Positions 42,574 through 54,609 are shown, numbered from the stretch's first letter. The stretch: 64,000 nucleotides of DNA from Anabaena minutissima FACHB-250 (GCF_014697125.1 NZ_JACJRG010000009.1:124001-188000); one strand, 5' to 3'. Notes: generated by a model from the letters alone, not told the origin. Made by a program: numbers and translations.

Positions 42574-42995
42574 GCTGATTTGTTCCTGGTTCTAGTCTCC
42601 GTAAAAGGTTATGCCATAATAGCGATAATCCATGCAACTGCCTTAACGGCAATGTACAACTATATCTCCCAATCCTAGCGTAGAAAAGCTAGTGTTAACA
42701 CATATCAACTCCCAGATAGAAAATTATATCATATCTATCTGTGAAATTTTTATTAACAAATTTTTGCTTTTAAGGGTGATGCCCCTTTAGCTACAGGAAA
42801 ATCTTTAGCTACGTATTTAAAATACTTGATAATCCAGTATTAACTAGATAATTTTTCCTGCATTTACAACAATACTACCTTTTTTAATCTTTTCGCTACA
42901 TTGGTCAAAAAGTAAAACCAAAAAAATATCCGTTGTTCCTGGTAGAAACAACGGATAAAAATTTTATATAAATTTACAGATTTGGTATTAACTAC
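42574..42995. other. Spacer rpsA / psbT
   Basis: 422 bp: rpsA promoter region and psbT terminator. A perfect hairpin at 42928-42956 is the psbT terminator; the rest is AT-rich without a supported gene. Confidence 0.55.
42928..42956 (-). terminator. psbT terminator
   Basis: On the minus strand ATCCGTTGTT pairs with AACAACGGAT and is followed by ATTTTTTTGG. Confidence 0.75.
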
Positions 42996-43103
42996 CTACT
43001 TATCTTCTTTTTTCTCAATGCGGGGGGGTTCGCGGAATGCGATCGCAAAGAAAAGAACACCAATTGCCAGAGTCAAAATTAAAATGTACGCAACGCTTTC
43101 CAT
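42996..43103 (-). CDS. psbT: Photosystem II reaction centre protein PsbT
   Basis: 35 residues. One membrane span ([20 protein letters not shown]) and a short charged cytoplasmic tail (IEKKEDK). PsbT sits at the PSII dimer interface beside CP47. The ATG has GGAG 9 bases upstream and the gene carries a HIP1 site. It lies 134 bp downstream of psbB, the usual cyanobacterial order psbB-psbT. Confidence 0.93.
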   Translation of the reverse strand: MESVAYILILTLAIGVLFFAIAFREPPRIEKKEDK

Positions 43104-43120
43104 GTCAAAAGCTCCTTAAA

Positions 43121-43228
43121 GTGCTGAGTGCTGAGTGCTGGCTGTTAGCGGTAGCGCGGCGTTTAGCCGGTGCTGAGTGCTGAGTGCTGAGTTCAAGACT
43201 TAACTCGGAACTCATTACTCATAACTCA
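43121..43228. repeat. Heptad array and interspersed element between psbB and psbT
   Basis: GTGCTGA units surround an intact 37-bp element (43143-43178, TGTTAGCGGTAGCGCGGCG then TTTAGCCGGTGCTGAGT). It fills the psbB-psbT spacer within a probable operon. Confidence 0.9.
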
Positions 43229-43237
43229 GCACTGAAT

Positions 43238-44767
43238 TTAGAGGGCTTCTTTACGGCGGGTTGACTTGTCACCCACTTTCTGGAATAGACCCCATTCGAC
43301 TTGCTCTTCTAGATCCGCTTCTACACCAGCAAATACGTCTCGGTAGATTGTCCGAGAACCATGCCAGAGATGACCGAAGAAGAATAACAAAGCAAATACA
43401 GCGTGTCCAAAGGTAAACCAACCTCTGGGAGATGTACGGAATACACCGTCAGAGTTTAAGGTTTCGCGGTCAAATTCAAAAATTTCGCCGCCTTGAGCCT
43501 TACGAGCATATTTCTTCACATCGGCTGGATCTGTAAAGGTTTTGCCATTGAGATCGCCACCGTAGAAGCTAACAGTTACACCTGTTTGCTCAAAGCTATA
43601 TTTAGATTCTGCCCGACGGAATGGAATGTCAGCGCGGACGATACCATCAGCATCGGTCAAGATGACAGGAAAGGTTTCAAAGAAGTTGGGCAGACGACGG
43701 ACATTTAATTCGCGTCCTTCCGCATCTGTGAATACTGCGTGACCTTGCCAAGATTGGGCAATACCATCACCTTTGACCATTGGCCCTGTACGGAATAGAC
43801 CACCTTTAGCTGGGCTATTACCTACATAATCGTAGAAAGCCAGTTTCTCAGGGATTTGTGACCAAGCTTCTGAGAGGCTTGCACCTTCAGCTAGACTGCT
43901 TTGTACACGACGGTCAATTTCTTCATGAAAGTAACCTTGATCCCATTGATAACGGGTTGGGCCAAATAGTTCGATTGGGGTAGTGGCGTTACCGTACCAC
44001 ATAGTACCAGCAACGACAAAAGCCGCGAAGAATACTGCTGCGATACTGCTGGAAAGTACGGTTTCAATGTTACCCATCCGCAGGGCTTTGTAGAGCCTTT
44101 CGGGTGGTCTAACAGTGAGGTGGAATAACCCAGCAATAATACCAACTACGCCGGCTGCGATGTGGTGAGCCACTACACCACCGGGGTTAAAGGGGTTGAA
44201 CCCGGCTGGCCCCCATTCTGGTGCTACGGGCTGGACGCTACCAGTGATCCCATAAGCATCAGAAATCCACATACCAGGCCCAAATAGACCTGTTAAGTGG
44301 AAAGCACCAAAACCGAAACAGAGTAAACCAGATAAGAACAGGTGAATGCCAAACATTTTTGGCAAGTCAAGGGCAGGTTCTCCAGTCCGGGGATCTCTGA
44401 AAAGTTCCAAATCCCAGAAAACCCAGTGCCATACAGCAGCTAGGAACAATAGACCAGAAAGGACAATATGAGCTGCGGCAACGCCTTCAAATGACCAGAA
44501 ACCAGGGTCAACTGCTGAAGCACCAGTGACACTCCAACCGCCCCAAGATTCGGTAACGCCTAGACGTGACATGAAGGGTAGCACGAACATCCCTTGCCGC
44601 CACATCGGGTTGAGAACAGGATCGCTGGGGTCATAAGTAGCTAGTTCATACAATGCCATTGAACCAGCCCAGCCTGCCACCAAAGCTGTGTGCATCAAGT
44701 GTACAGAAATTAGCCGTCCTGGATCATTCAGAACGACTGTATGTACTCGGTACCAGGGTAGTCCCAT
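43238..44767 (-). CDS. psbB: Photosystem II CP47 chlorophyll apoprotein
   Basis: 509 residues, the family's usual length. Six membrane spans and paired His residues for chlorophyll ([60 protein letters not shown], and [18 protein letters not shown]). The large lumenal loop lies between spans 5 and 6 (about 258-450). It is the PSII inner antenna. Same strand as psbT and rpsA. Confidence 0.98.
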   Translation of the reverse strand: MGLPWYRVHTVVLNDPGRLISVHLMHTALVAGWAGSMALYELATYDPSDPVLNPMWRQGMFVLPFMSRLGVTESWGGWSVTGASAVDPGFWSFEGVAAAHIVLSGLLFLAAVWHWVFWDLELFRDPRTGEPALDLPKMFGIHLFLSGLLCFGFGAFHLTGLFGPGMWISDAYGITGSVQPVAPEWGPAGFNPFNPGGVVAHHIAAGVVGIIAGLFHLTVRPPERLYKALRMGNIETVLSSSIAAVFFAAFVVAGTMWYGNATTPIELFGPTRYQWDQGYFHEEIDRRVQSSLAEGASLSEAWSQIPEKLAFYDYVGNSPAKGGLFRTGPMVKGDGIAQSWQGHAVFTDAEGRELNVRRLPNFFETFPVILTDADGIVRADIPFRRAESKYSFEQTGVTVSFYGGDLNGKTFTDPADVKKYARKAQGGEIFEFDRETLNSDGVFRTSPRGWFTFGHAVFALLFFFGHLWHGSRTIYRDVFAGVEADLEEQVEWGLFQKVGDKSTRRKEAL

Positions 44768-45271
44768 CGACTACGCTCCTCCTCGATGAGTTGTGTTTAC
44801 AAAACAATTTTCTTACTTAAGGTTCTAAGGTTAGAAGCCTAACCTCGGACTTCTCTGAATTTTTTTATTGCCAGAGCTTGAACACTGCCATATCTCAAGC
44901 ATTTTAAGCCAGAGAGTGACTTTTTTAGCAACGCTGACACACTTCGGATTAATTATTCCGCAGGGTAGCGATCGCTAAGTAAAAATGAGAATGTTTTAAA
45001 AAGTGTAACTATTGATGGAACTGTTTGCAAGCGTGTAAATAGATGCGCTCGTCTGGTCTGCAAGATTCATCTTGCCAGGAATCAGCGTTAAAACATATCT
45101 GGCAGATATTTACAAATATTTACATTTGGGGATTGGGACTAGGCATTTTAGATTTTAGATTTTGGATTTTGGATTTAATAATCTAAAATCCACTCAATTG
45201 CAAATCCACTCATTAAAAAGCTGGGGACTGGGGATTAGGGATTGGGGACTGGTGTCTCCCTAATCCCTCAC
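44768..45271. other. psbB upstream region
   Basis: 504 bp with the psbB promoter area, one HIP1 (about 44969), then the composite element at 45129-45255. No -35/-10 pair was assigned. Confidence 0.5.
45129..45255 (+). repeat. Roughly 100-bp composite interspersed element, copy 2
   Basis: TTTTAGA/TTTTGGA heptads, then AATAATCTAAAATCCACTCA, TTGCAAATCCACTCA and GCTGGGGACTGGGGA. The same order occurs in copy 3 at 54610. Confidence 0.85.
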
Positions 45272-45595
45272 CTAAACTACTGACTGAATATTTTGCAATT
45301 GACACCTAGCTTCAGCAGTACCTAGGCGGTCAATTACTTGTTCAGCCGTCATTAACCGCTTTAGCACTACTTGACCGATAGTTTGACTAACAAATTCCGA
45401 TGCGTTTGGTTTTACTTCTACGGTTATTACAACCTCTTCAATGCGATAAAGCCACATTAATTCGTGATTTTCTACCAAACAAATATTCAATCGTTGAATA
45501 TCTGGTGGTCTTCGCCATGCTGTTATTTGCCATAGTCCATCAGATGCCCAAACTCTGCCGACAGTCCATCCCTCAGAAAGAAAGAAATATTTCAC
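45272..45595 (-). CDS. Conserved hypothetical protein
   Basis: 107 residues, GTG start. Contains FFLSEGWTVGRVWASDGLWQ and a C-terminal helical part RLMTAEQVIDRLGTAEA. No signal peptide or membrane span. I recognise no domain. Codon use and composition are like neighbours, so it is probably real. No strong ribosome site was found. Confidence 0.65.
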   Translation of the reverse strand: MKYFFLSEGWTVGRVWASDGLWQITAWRRPPDIQRLNICLVENHELMWLYRIEEVVITVEVKPNASEFVSQTIGQVVLKRLMTAEQVIDRLGTAEARCQLQNIQSVV

Positions 45596-46159
45596 GATTT
45601 TAATCTCACTATTTCGACTTGATAATTTACTGTTTATCCACTGCCAATCATCTTGGTTGATGATGTATAAACATGAAATTTGCTGGTCAAGCCATCATTA
45701 GTTATTTATCCCTTGATAAAAAAAATTACACAAGAAAAAATTGAGATATTTATCAGATTTATTCTTGGGGTAGATTTGATGAAAATTTGTCAGTGATGGC
45801 TGTATCAATATAACTACAATAGTAAAGCAGAAATGTTTACTATTGTAGTTACTACAGCACCTTAACAAACCTAATTAACTTTTCAATATGAATTAATGAC
45901 AATTTTAATTAATATTTAATTTTTTTACGTATAATGATTCACGCATTCGTGAGGTAAAAGAAGAAAAAATTAACCGCAGATAAAACAGCCCTCATTCATA
46001 ACCCCCGTTTCTCAGCTATCGTGAATGATTTAGGATTGCTATATTAGACAACTGGTACTTAGCGGCACTTTAATTCTTGTGCTGTTCCAGATAAAAAGTT
46101 GGTGACTATTGCCACACATATAGTATGATTACTGGCTAATTTTACAAATCAAAGATGCT
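45596..46159. other. Spacer upstream of the ABC transporter binding protein
   Basis: 564 bp, AT-rich. A 15-bp perfect inverted repeat lies at 45812-45850. No gene is supported. Confidence 0.5.
45812..45850. repeat. 15-bp perfect inverted repeat
   Basis: AACTACAATAGTAAA (45812-45826) and TTTACTATTGTAGTT (45836-45850) with a 9-base loop. No T-run follows. It may be an operator or an RNA stem. Confidence 0.6.
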
Positions 46160-47812
46160 ATGACTGAGTTTTCAATATTAGGGCGAAGATGGGGACGGGT
46201 GACAAAATTTCTATCTTTGTTTTGTTTATGTTTACTTTTAGCGATCGCCTGTACACCCGGACAACAGGCAAATAATACCTCTACTAGTGTTGGTAATACA
46301 ACAACTGGGGATGGTCGGATTACTATAGGTACAACAGCCAAGCCAAGAACCTTAGATCCAGCCGATGCCTATGAGTTAGCCTCCTTGGGTTTAGTGTTTA
46401 ATATGAGCGATCGCCTCTATACTTACGAACCAGGGAGTACAGAAATTAAGCCACAATTGGCGACAGGTTTACCGACAGTCAGTGCTGATGGTTTAACTTA
46501 TACCATCCCTCTACGCCAAGGCATAGTGTTTCACGATGGCACACCCTTTAACGCCAAAGCGATGGAGTTTAGTATCAAGCGATTTATTGAAAATAAGGGT
46601 AAACCTTCTTTCTTACTAGCAGATACAGTAGACTCTGTAACCGCCACAGGGGACGATGAATTAACAGTGAAGCTGAAAAAGCCTTTTGCAGCCTTTCCTT
46701 CCCTGCTGGCATTTTCTGGGGTATGTGCCGTTTCGCCGAGTGCTTATGAAATTGGTGCGGGGAAATTTAAACCAGATATTTTTGTCGGGACTGGCCCTTA
46801 TAAAATAGCCCAGTATGGGACAGATTCACTGCGACTTGATGTATTTGACAAGTATTGGGGAGAAAAACCAGCAAACCAAGGGATTAACGTTCAAATCCAG
46901 ACTAGTCCAGTTAATTTGTTTAATGCTTTCCGTACAGGTGCTGTAGATGTAGCTTACTTGTCATTACAACCAGATCAAATTCGCAGTTTAGAGGCTGGTG
47001 CTAAAAAAGGAGATTGGCAAGCGATTACGGCTCAGGGTAGTGTAGTGAGTTATCTAGTGTTGAATCGCAATCAAGAACCACTAGATAAACCAGAAGTTAG
47101 GCAGGCGATCGCTGCTATAATTGACCGTCCATTATTAAATGAACGGGTTTTATATAGTCAAGCCGATCCGCTTTACAGTATGATTCCTACTACATTCAAT
47201 GTTTCTCAGCCATTGTTTAAAGATAAATATGGCGATGGTAACTTTGAAAAAGCCAAGCAATTGTTAACGGCTGCTGGTTATTCAAAAGAAAATCCTGTCA
47301 AAATTCCAGTTTGGTATCCTTCTAGTTCCCCAACCCGCAGTCTAGCTGCACAAACACTAAAATCTCTAGCCGATACCAAAATGGATGGCATAGTACAACT
47401 AGAAGTCAACACAGTAGAAGGGGCAACCTTTTTTAAAGACATTTCTAAAGGTTTATATCCCGCCGCTTTACTAGATTGGTATCCAGACTTTCTAGATCCA
47501 GATAACTATGTACAACCATTTTTAGCCTGTCAAAAAGGTTCAGAGGCTAAAGGCTGTGAAGATGGTGGTAGCCAAACTCAGGGTTCGTTTTACTATAGCG
47601 AAGCTCTGAATAAATTGATTGATGAGCAACGTAAAGAACAAAATCCAGAAGCACGGCAGAAAATTTTTGCCCAAATCCAAGACCAAGTAGTTAATGATGT
47701 ACCTTATATTCCTTTATGGCAAAACAAAGATTATGTATTTGCTCAAAAAGGTGTAAGTAATGTCCAACTTGACCCTACCCAGAATTTGATTTATAGAACC
47801 ATCAAGAAATAG
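46160..47812 (+). CDS. ABC transporter substrate-binding lipoprotein (peptide/nickel/opine family 5)
   Basis: 550 residues. The N-terminus has a lipoprotein signal with lipobox LAIAC (Cys near residue 32), so it is held at the membrane outer face. A GTG at 46199 gives a shorter signal (MTKFLSLFCLCLLL) and could be the real start. SBP family 5 features: ITIGTTAKPRTLDPADAYE, FHDGTPFNAKAMEFSIKR, VGTGPYKI. It binds peptides or similar ligands; specificity unknown. The permease follows at 47919. Confidence 0.9.
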   Translation: MTEFSILGRRWGRVTKFLSLFCLCLLLAIACTPGQQANNTSTSVGNTTTGDGRITIGTTAKPRTLDPADAYELASLGLVFNMSDRLYTYEPGSTEIKPQLATGLPTVSADGLTYTIPLRQGIVFHDGTPFNAKAMEFSIKRFIENKGKPSFLLADTVDSVTATGDDELTVKLKKPFAAFPSLLAFSGVCAVSPSAYEIGAGKFKPDIFVGTGPYKIAQYGTDSLRLDVFDKYWGEKPANQGINVQIQTSPVNLFNAFRTGAVDVAYLSLQPDQIRSLEAGAKKGDWQAITAQGSVVSYLVLNRNQEPLDKPEVRQAIAAIIDRPLLNERVLYSQADPLYSMIPTTFNVSQPLFKDKYGDGNFEKAKQLLTAAGYSKENPVKIPVWYPSSSPTRSLAAQTLKSLADTKMDGIVQLEVNTVEGATFFKDISKGLYPAALLDWYPDFLDPDNYVQPFLACQKGSEAKGCEDGGSQTQGSFYYSEALNKLIDEQRKEQNPEARQKIFAQIQDQVVNDVPYIPLWQNKDYVFAQKGVSNVQLDPTQNLIYRTIKK

Positions 47813-47819
47813 TTATTAG

Positions 47820-47917
47820 GTAATTTGTAATTCGTAATTCGTAATTATGAATTACCTATTTTCTAAAATTGATTTCTTAAATTTTGAATTTTGAATTTTG
47901 AATTTTGAATTTATAAA
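47820..47917. repeat. TTTTGAA heptads and GTAATTC units before the permease
   Basis: GTAATTC/GTAATTA repeats followed by several TTTTGAA or TTGAATT units directly before the permease start. Confidence 0.75.
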
Positions 47918-47918
47918 T

Positions 47919-48944
47919 ATGTCTCGATCAAAAGCTCTACAATATTACATTGTTTCTCGCTTGCTCTTAGCACCATTGCAGCTATTAACTATCATTACCA
48001 TTGTATTTTTATTACTACGAGCTACACCAGGAGATCCAGCAGATGCGATTCTGGGTGGACGTGCGCCGGAAGCTGCTAAGGAAGAATTAAGAAGACAATT
48101 AGGTTTAGACTTACCTTTGTGGTTACAGTATCTTAATTACTTAGGTCATTTGCTCCAGTTTGATTTAGGCACATCTTTGACAAGCAGAGGACAGCAGGTT
48201 TGGAATATTATCGGACAACATTTTCCGGCAACTGTAGAGTTAGCAATATCTAGTATGACGGTGGCTCTGATTGTGGGTATTCTGGTTGGTACACTGTCAG
48301 CGTCTCGTCCCGGAACAGGTTTTGATATTGGGGGGCGGTTATTTGGCATTATCACCTATGCTCTACCGATGTTTTGGGCAGGTATGCTGTTACAGTTGAT
48401 TTTTTCTGTCCAATTGGGCTGGTTTCCCAATTCCAACCGTTTTCCGCCCAATCTTCCAGCACCATCGCCAATTACTGGTTTATATACCATTGATAGCTTA
48501 TTAGCGGGTAATTTTAGCCAGTTTTTCGCGGCTTTACACCATTTAGCTCTTCCTAGTCTCACGTTAGGAATTTTGCTGAGTGGCATTTTTGAAAGAATTG
48601 TCCGCGTCAACTTAAAACAAACTCTCCGCGCTGATTATGTAGAAGCTGCTAGGGCTAGAGGTATTTCTGAAAACAAAATTTTAGTGTCCCATGCTTTGAA
48701 AAACGCTTTGATTCCAGTGATTACTGTTTTGGGTTTAACCTTTGCTTCCTTGCTGGGGGGAGCAATTTTAACTGAGGTGACATTTTCTTGGCCTGGGTTG
48801 GCAAATAGGCTATATCAAGCCATTTCCGATCGCGATTATCCCACAGTACAGGGCGTACTAGTATTTTTTGGTGCGATCGTCGTCAGTGCAAGCATTTTGA
48901 TTGATATTCTCAATGCTTATGTTGATCCACGGATTCGTTATTAA
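47919..48944 (+). CDS. ABC transporter permease, DppB type
   Basis: 341 residues from ATG 47919; a TTG at 47898 lies inside the repeat and is unlikely. Six spans; N-terminal LLRATPGDPADAILGGRAPE is the family signature, and the EAA loop reads EAARARGISENKILVSHALKNALIP. It forms the channel of a peptide/nickel-type importer with the binding protein upstream. DppC, DppD and DppF partners are not adjacent and must lie elsewhere. Confidence 0.92.
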   Translation: MSRSKALQYYIVSRLLLAPLQLLTIITIVFLLLRATPGDPADAILGGRAPEAAKEELRRQLGLDLPLWLQYLNYLGHLLQFDLGTSLTSRGQQVWNIIGQHFPATVELAISSMTVALIVGILVGTLSASRPGTGFDIGGRLFGIITYALPMFWAGMLLQLIFSVQLGWFPNSNRFPPNLPAPSPITGLYTIDSLLAGNFSQFFAALHHLALPSLTLGILLSGIFERIVRVNLKQTLRADYVEAARARGISENKILVSHALKNALIPVITVLGLTFASLLGGAILTEVTFSWPGLANRLYQAISDRDYPTVQGVLVFFGAIVVSASILIDILNAYVDPRIRY

Positions 48945-48968
48945 GCATAATTAGACATCGCCGAAAAA

Positions 48969-48997
48969 GTAGAGACGGAGCATTGCTCCGTCTCTAC
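48969..48997. repeat. Perfect 14-bp palindrome GTAGAGACGGAGCA/TGCTCCGTCTCTAC
   Basis: One-base centre; a very common Nostoc palindrome family in spacers. It lies between the permease and DUF3598, where it might end transcription. Confidence 0.7.
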
Positions 48998-49044
48998 AAG
49001 GTTGTGTTGGAAATTTCCAGAAAATATAGCACTTAGCACTAAAT

Positions 49045-49866
49045 ATGAATTCTCAATGGGAATATTTGTTAAAAAATCTCGGTGAATGGCAAGGTTCATT
49101 CACTCGCTTATCACCCCAAGGGGAACTTTTAGAAGATATCAAAAGTGTAGTCTCTTTAGAAGGTCTCAACAATAACCAAACTATTCATCAGGTTGTTCGT
49201 CGTCAAGGACAAGCAGATTTAGTTTTAGACTACAGTTCCTTGTCCCAAAGTACGCTATTTTTCCCTAATGGAGCATTTTCCCAAGGTACACTTCAGCTTG
49301 CACCCTTTGGTGAGTTTGGTGCAGAACTAGGATTAATCCATGAAAATCGTCGCTTACGCCTAGTTCAGTTATTTAATAAAGATAGTCAGTTAGATAAACT
49401 TGTCCTGATTCGTGAACATTTAGCTGGTAGTGAACCAGTAGAAAATCCACCTTTACAAATAGATGACTTGTTGGGAGAGTGGCAAGGTGAAGCTACAACA
49501 ATATATCCTGATTGGAGTCCCCCTAATACTGTTTCTACCAATCTCAAACTACAACTTGACGACAACGGGCGATTAATTCAAAGCTTGAGTTTTGGCGATC
49601 ATCGCACAATTACCTCCACAGCTACTATTAGAGGTTCTATCATTCTATTTGACGAAGATCCACAAAAACAGATCCAAGTTTTGCTATTACCTAATGGTGC
49701 TTCTGCAACTTCGCCCCTTAAAATGCAGGTACACCAGGGGTTAATTTTAGAAGTGGGTTGGTTAATTCAAGCCAATTTACGCCAACGCATGGTTCGCTGC
49801 TATAACGATAAAGGCGAATGGGTAAGCTTAACTTTAGTTACAGAACAGAGAGTCAAAACTAATTAG
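49045..49866 (+). CDS. DUF3598 family protein
   Basis: 273 residues. Two lipocalin-like halves: NLGEWQGSFTRLSPQGELLE (7-26) and LLGEWQGEATTIYPDWSPPN (about 144-163) are visibly alike, so the protein is an internal duplication. No signal peptide. DUF3598 is widespread in cyanobacteria; some relatives look like bilin- or heme-binding beta-barrels, but no ligand can be named here. Confidence 0.8.
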   Translation: MNSQWEYLLKNLGEWQGSFTRLSPQGELLEDIKSVVSLEGLNNNQTIHQVVRRQGQADLVLDYSSLSQSTLFFPNGAFSQGTLQLAPFGEFGAELGLIHENRRLRLVQLFNKDSQLDKLVLIREHLAGSEPVENPPLQIDDLLGEWQGEATTIYPDWSPPNTVSTNLKLQLDDNGRLIQSLSFGDHRTITSTATIRGSIILFDEDPQKQIQVLLLPNGASATSPLKMQVHQGLILEVGWLIQANLRQRMVRCYNDKGEWVSLTLVTEQRVKTN

Positions 49867-49943
49867 GTTTGATTTTCTGAAAATCCGAAAATTGAAAATC
49901 CGATTTTGTATCTAAAGCATACAAGCTTTTAGGAATTACTCAT

Positions 49944-50324
49944 ATGAATACAAAAGCCATTTCAGCTATCTTAGCTACAGCTACAGGAGCAGCTTCAATA
50001 TTAACTGCTACCCTAGGAATGCCTAACTCTGCACTCGCTAATACAAGAGTATTTAGCTGTAGTGCTAAAAATGTATATGTTGAAGTTTCTCGCCTCAATA
50101 ATGGCGGTTTACGTTATGCAGCATACAATATCCCTACTACCCTCAACCGTCCTAATCTTTTACTCAATGGTGGAACAGTCAGACGTAATGGAAATGGAGA
50201 GGTAGTTTACAGATTTAGAAATGCCAATTTTCTTTATGCTGCTGTTCAAGATCAAGGTTATGGCAAAGTTTTAGTCTACAAAAATAACCGATTGATTGGC
50301 ACAAACTATTGCGGTGATGTCTAA
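49944..50324 (+). CDS. Small secreted protein of unknown function
   Basis: 126 residues with signal peptide (1-32, SALA cleavage). Mature part about 94 residues, beta-rich, with two Cys (CSAKNVY near the start and YCGDV at the end) likely to form a disulfide. No known domain. A clear terminator follows. Confidence 0.75.
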   Translation: MNTKAISAILATATGAASILTATLGMPNSALANTRVFSCSAKNVYVEVSRLNNGGLRYAAYNIPTTLNRPNLLLNGGTVRRNGNGEVVYRFRNANFLYAAVQDQGYGKVLVYKNNRLIGTNYCGDV

Positions 50325-50356
50325 CATCAGCTAAAACTTAAAAAATATATGATTTT

Positions 50357-50387
50357 AAAAACCCAGACTTCATGAGCCTGGGTTTTT
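50357..50387 (+). terminator. Terminator of the secreted protein gene
   Basis: AAAAACCCAG and CTGGGTTTTT form a 10-bp stem with an 11-base loop followed by GATTTTGATTTT. Confidence 0.8.
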
Positions 50388-50528
50388 GATTTTGATTTTG
50401 ATTTATTTTCTTGGCATAAAGACTTTCGTCTCTAAGATGAACTTGCTTATTCATGAATTTAAACTGGAAAAATAACTAGAGCTTGCTGAAATAACTAACC
50501 AGTAAAAAATTCAACTCACCACTCACTA

Positions 50529-50566
50529 CTCAGCACGCTGCTCAATGCCCTACGAAGGCTAACAGC
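50529..50566. repeat. Interspersed 37-bp element, reverse and diverged copy
   Basis: CAGCACGCTGCTCAATGCCC followed by TACGAAGGCTAACAGCACTC. The middle has changed from the intact copies, but the ends and the flanking ACTCANN heptads remain. Confidence 0.65.
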
Positions 50567-50715
50567 ACTCATTACTCACTAGAATATTTTCTTGCTTAAA
50601 AAATTTTAATATAAATTCTCATCAAATAGTTCTAATCTAACTTTTTAATGGCATTTTTTAGCCGTTTGTAATTCACAATTCCGGCAGTTGACCCTTTAAA
50701 GTTGAGAAATTTAAT

Positions 50716-51432
50716 ATGAGCAGCGATTTAGCAACCAAACTGCGTGTTGGTACAAAAAAAGCCCACACAATGGCAGAAAATGTAGGTTTTGTCAAATGCT
50801 TTTTAAAAGGAGTGGTAGAAAAAAGCTCTTACCGGAAGTTAGTGGCTAACTTTTACTACATCTACTCGGCGATGGAAGAGGAGATGGAAAAGCACAGCCA
50901 GCATCCAATTGTTTCTAAAATTAACTTTCCTCAACTGAACCGTAAGCATACTTTAGAGCAAGACCTGAATTATTACTATGGTGCTAACTGGCGGGAACAA
51001 ATCCAGTTATCTCCAGCCGGGGAAGCTTATGTAAAACGAATTCGAGAAATTTCAGCTACCGAACCAGAATTATTAATTGCCCATTCTTACACTCGTTACT
51101 TGGGTGACTTATCTGGAGGACAAATTCTCAAGAACATTGCTGTCACAGCAATGAATCTTGGTGATGGACAAGGCACAGCCTTCTATGAATTTGCAGATAT
51201 TAGCGACGAGAAGGCATTTAAAACTAAATATCGTCAAACTTTGGATGAACTACCTCTTGATGATGCAGCAGGAGATCGCATTGTTAATGAAGCAAATGCC
51301 GCCTTTGGTATGAACATGAAGATGTTCCAAGAATTAGAAGGTAACTTAATCAAAGCAATTGGTGTGATGTTGTTCAACACGTTGACACGCCGACGCACAC
51401 GCGGCAACACTGAACTCGCAACTGCTGAGTAA
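50716..51432 (+). CDS. ho1: Heme oxygenase 1
   Basis: 238 residues. Canonical housekeeping isozyme: SSDLATKLRVGTKKAHTMAE, proximal His in KKAHTMAENVGF, GDLSGGQILKN distal helix. Opens heme for phycocyanobilin with ferredoxin and O2. It differs from ho2 at 14573 in the N-terminal and C-terminal parts. It is followed, convergently, by groEL. Confidence 0.95.
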   Translation: MSSDLATKLRVGTKKAHTMAENVGFVKCFLKGVVEKSSYRKLVANFYYIYSAMEEEMEKHSQHPIVSKINFPQLNRKHTLEQDLNYYYGANWREQIQLSPAGEAYVKRIREISATEPELLIAHSYTRYLGDLSGGQILKNIAVTAMNLGDGQGTAFYEFADISDEKAFKTKYRQTLDELPLDDAAGDRIVNEANAAFGMNMKMFQELEGNLIKAIGVMLFNTLTRRRTRGNTELATAE

Positions 51433-51602
51433 AACCAATTCAAAATTCAAAATTCAAAATTCAAAATTAAGAACGGCTGAATTTTGGAGAGTTGGTAAAG
51501 GTAAACTTTTGTAAAGTAAGTTTAAGTAAAATTTAGGGGCAGCTTCCCTAGGTTCATCTGCTTTCAGCAGGCGATCGTGGGGAAGTTGCCCCTAATGTTT
51601 TG

Positions 51603-51670
51603 GGACAGGTGACAGGTTATAGGTGACAGGTGACAGAGTAATAAACACCCTGTCACCTGTTCCCTGTTCC

Positions 51671-51671
<1 letters not shown>
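51603..51671. repeat. Opposed STRR repeats forming a hairpin downstream of groEL
   Basis: GGTGACA units on the left and TGTCACC on the right; ACAGGTGACA (51626-51635) pairs with TGTCACCTGT (51651-51660) across a 15-base loop. This may end both convergent transcripts. Confidence 0.75.
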
Positions 51672-53412
<1,741 letters not shown>

Positions 53413-53511
53413 GTACCCAACCGTCTGAGATCACATCTGAAAATCCAAAAAATTGATTAATATACACTTGATGCTCATGTAGGATACTGGCAGTGATGGT
53501 TAAATCGGGAG

Positions 53512-54600
53512 ATGAATCTGAACTTCGAGAACTCCCTTAGGTCTATTGGCATTGCTAACCCTAGCGGCACCGGCTGGTTGGCAGTAGTGTTTACGTTTAT
53601 ATTGGCCTGGTTGGTAACTTGGCGTTTAATTCCCACAGTACGTAAATTTGCTTTGCGGGTGGGTTGGGCTGACCAACCAAATGCGCGAAGACTCAACCGA
53701 GAACCATTGCCAAATGCAGGAGGTTTAGCTATTTATGCGGGAGTAATTGCCGCATTGGTATTAGCTATCCTTTTACGACCCATTGAACTGCAAAATGTAT
53801 TAGCTCAGGTATTGACTATTTTACTGGGAGGTTCAATTCTAGTCTTGGTCGGCTTTATTGACGATCAGTTCGGATTACCCCCCTCTGTGCGCTTGTGGGC
53901 GCAAATTATCACGGCATTATTACTTTTTGCCAATGGTATTAGCGTAGATGTTCCTCTAGGTACGCCAATTGACTCCATTTTTTCAATGTTGTTGACAGTG
54001 CTGTGGATTGTCGGTATTACCAACGCTGTCAACTTGATGGATGGTATGGATGGTTTGGCTGGAGGAATCAGTTTTATTACTGCCATGAGTTTACTAGGGG
54101 TTTCTGCTCAGTTTCCCAATCGCGCAGCAGCTACCTTAGTCTTAGCCGCCTTGGGTGGTGCAGCTTTGGGATTTTTGCGCCATAACTTCCATCCTTCAAG
54201 GATCATCATGGGTGATGCTGGGGCATACTTTTTTGGTTATGTGTTGGCGGCAACAAGTATTTTAGGTAACCTACAACGTAATACCATATATGCCCTTGGC
54301 CCCTCAATTTTATTCTTGTTGTTGCCAGTGCTAGATACAACGCAAGTATTTATCCGCCGGTTATTAGCAGGCAAAAATCCCCTCAGTACCCCCGGTAAAG
54401 ACCACCTACATCACCGTTTACTCGCTTGGGGATTCTCCCAACGTCGAGCTGCATTTACTCTGTGGTTAATCACTTTATTGTGCAACTTGCTAGCAATGAG
54501 AATCCAAGGTATGAGCTTGGCTGTAATGATGACCACTAGCAGCAGCATCATCCTCCTGCTCGGCTTTACAGTTTGGCAAAGGCTACGCCAGCAGCCTTGA
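53512..54600 (+). CDS. Undecaprenyl-phosphate sugar-1-phosphate transferase, WecA/MraY family
   Basis: 362 residues, about ten spans. Family motifs: NAGGLAIYAG, FIDDQFGLPPSVRL (DDxxG), NAVNLMDGMDGLAGG, MGDAGAYFFGY and HLHHRLLAWG. It moves a sugar phosphate from a UDP-sugar to undecaprenyl phosphate, starting cell envelope glycan synthesis. WecA/TagO-type sequence rather than MraY proper. Its start lies 99 bp from the CIRCE, on the other strand. Confidence 0.9.
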   Translation: MNLNFENSLRSIGIANPSGTGWLAVVFTFILAWLVTWRLIPTVRKFALRVGWADQPNARRLNREPLPNAGGLAIYAGVIAALVLAILLRPIELQNVLAQVLTILLGGSILVLVGFIDDQFGLPPSVRLWAQIITALLLFANGISVDVPLGTPIDSIFSMLLTVLWIVGITNAVNLMDGMDGLAGGISFITAMSLLGVSAQFPNRAAATLVLAALGGAALGFLRHNFHPSRIIMGDAGAYFFGYVLAATSILGNLQRNTIYALGPSILFLLLPVLDTTQVFIRRLLAGKNPLSTPGKDHLHHRLLAWGFSQRRAAFTLWLITLLCNLLAMRIQGMSLAVMMTTSSSIILLLGFTVWQRLRQQP

Positions 54601-54609
54601 GAGTGTTGA

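Larger units (their letters stand above)
50325..50715. other. Spacer upstream of ho1
   Basis: 391 bp: terminator (50357-50387), heptad block with the interspersed element (50514-50580), and the ho1 promoter region. The first part after the terminator is AT-rich and empty. Confidence 0.55.
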
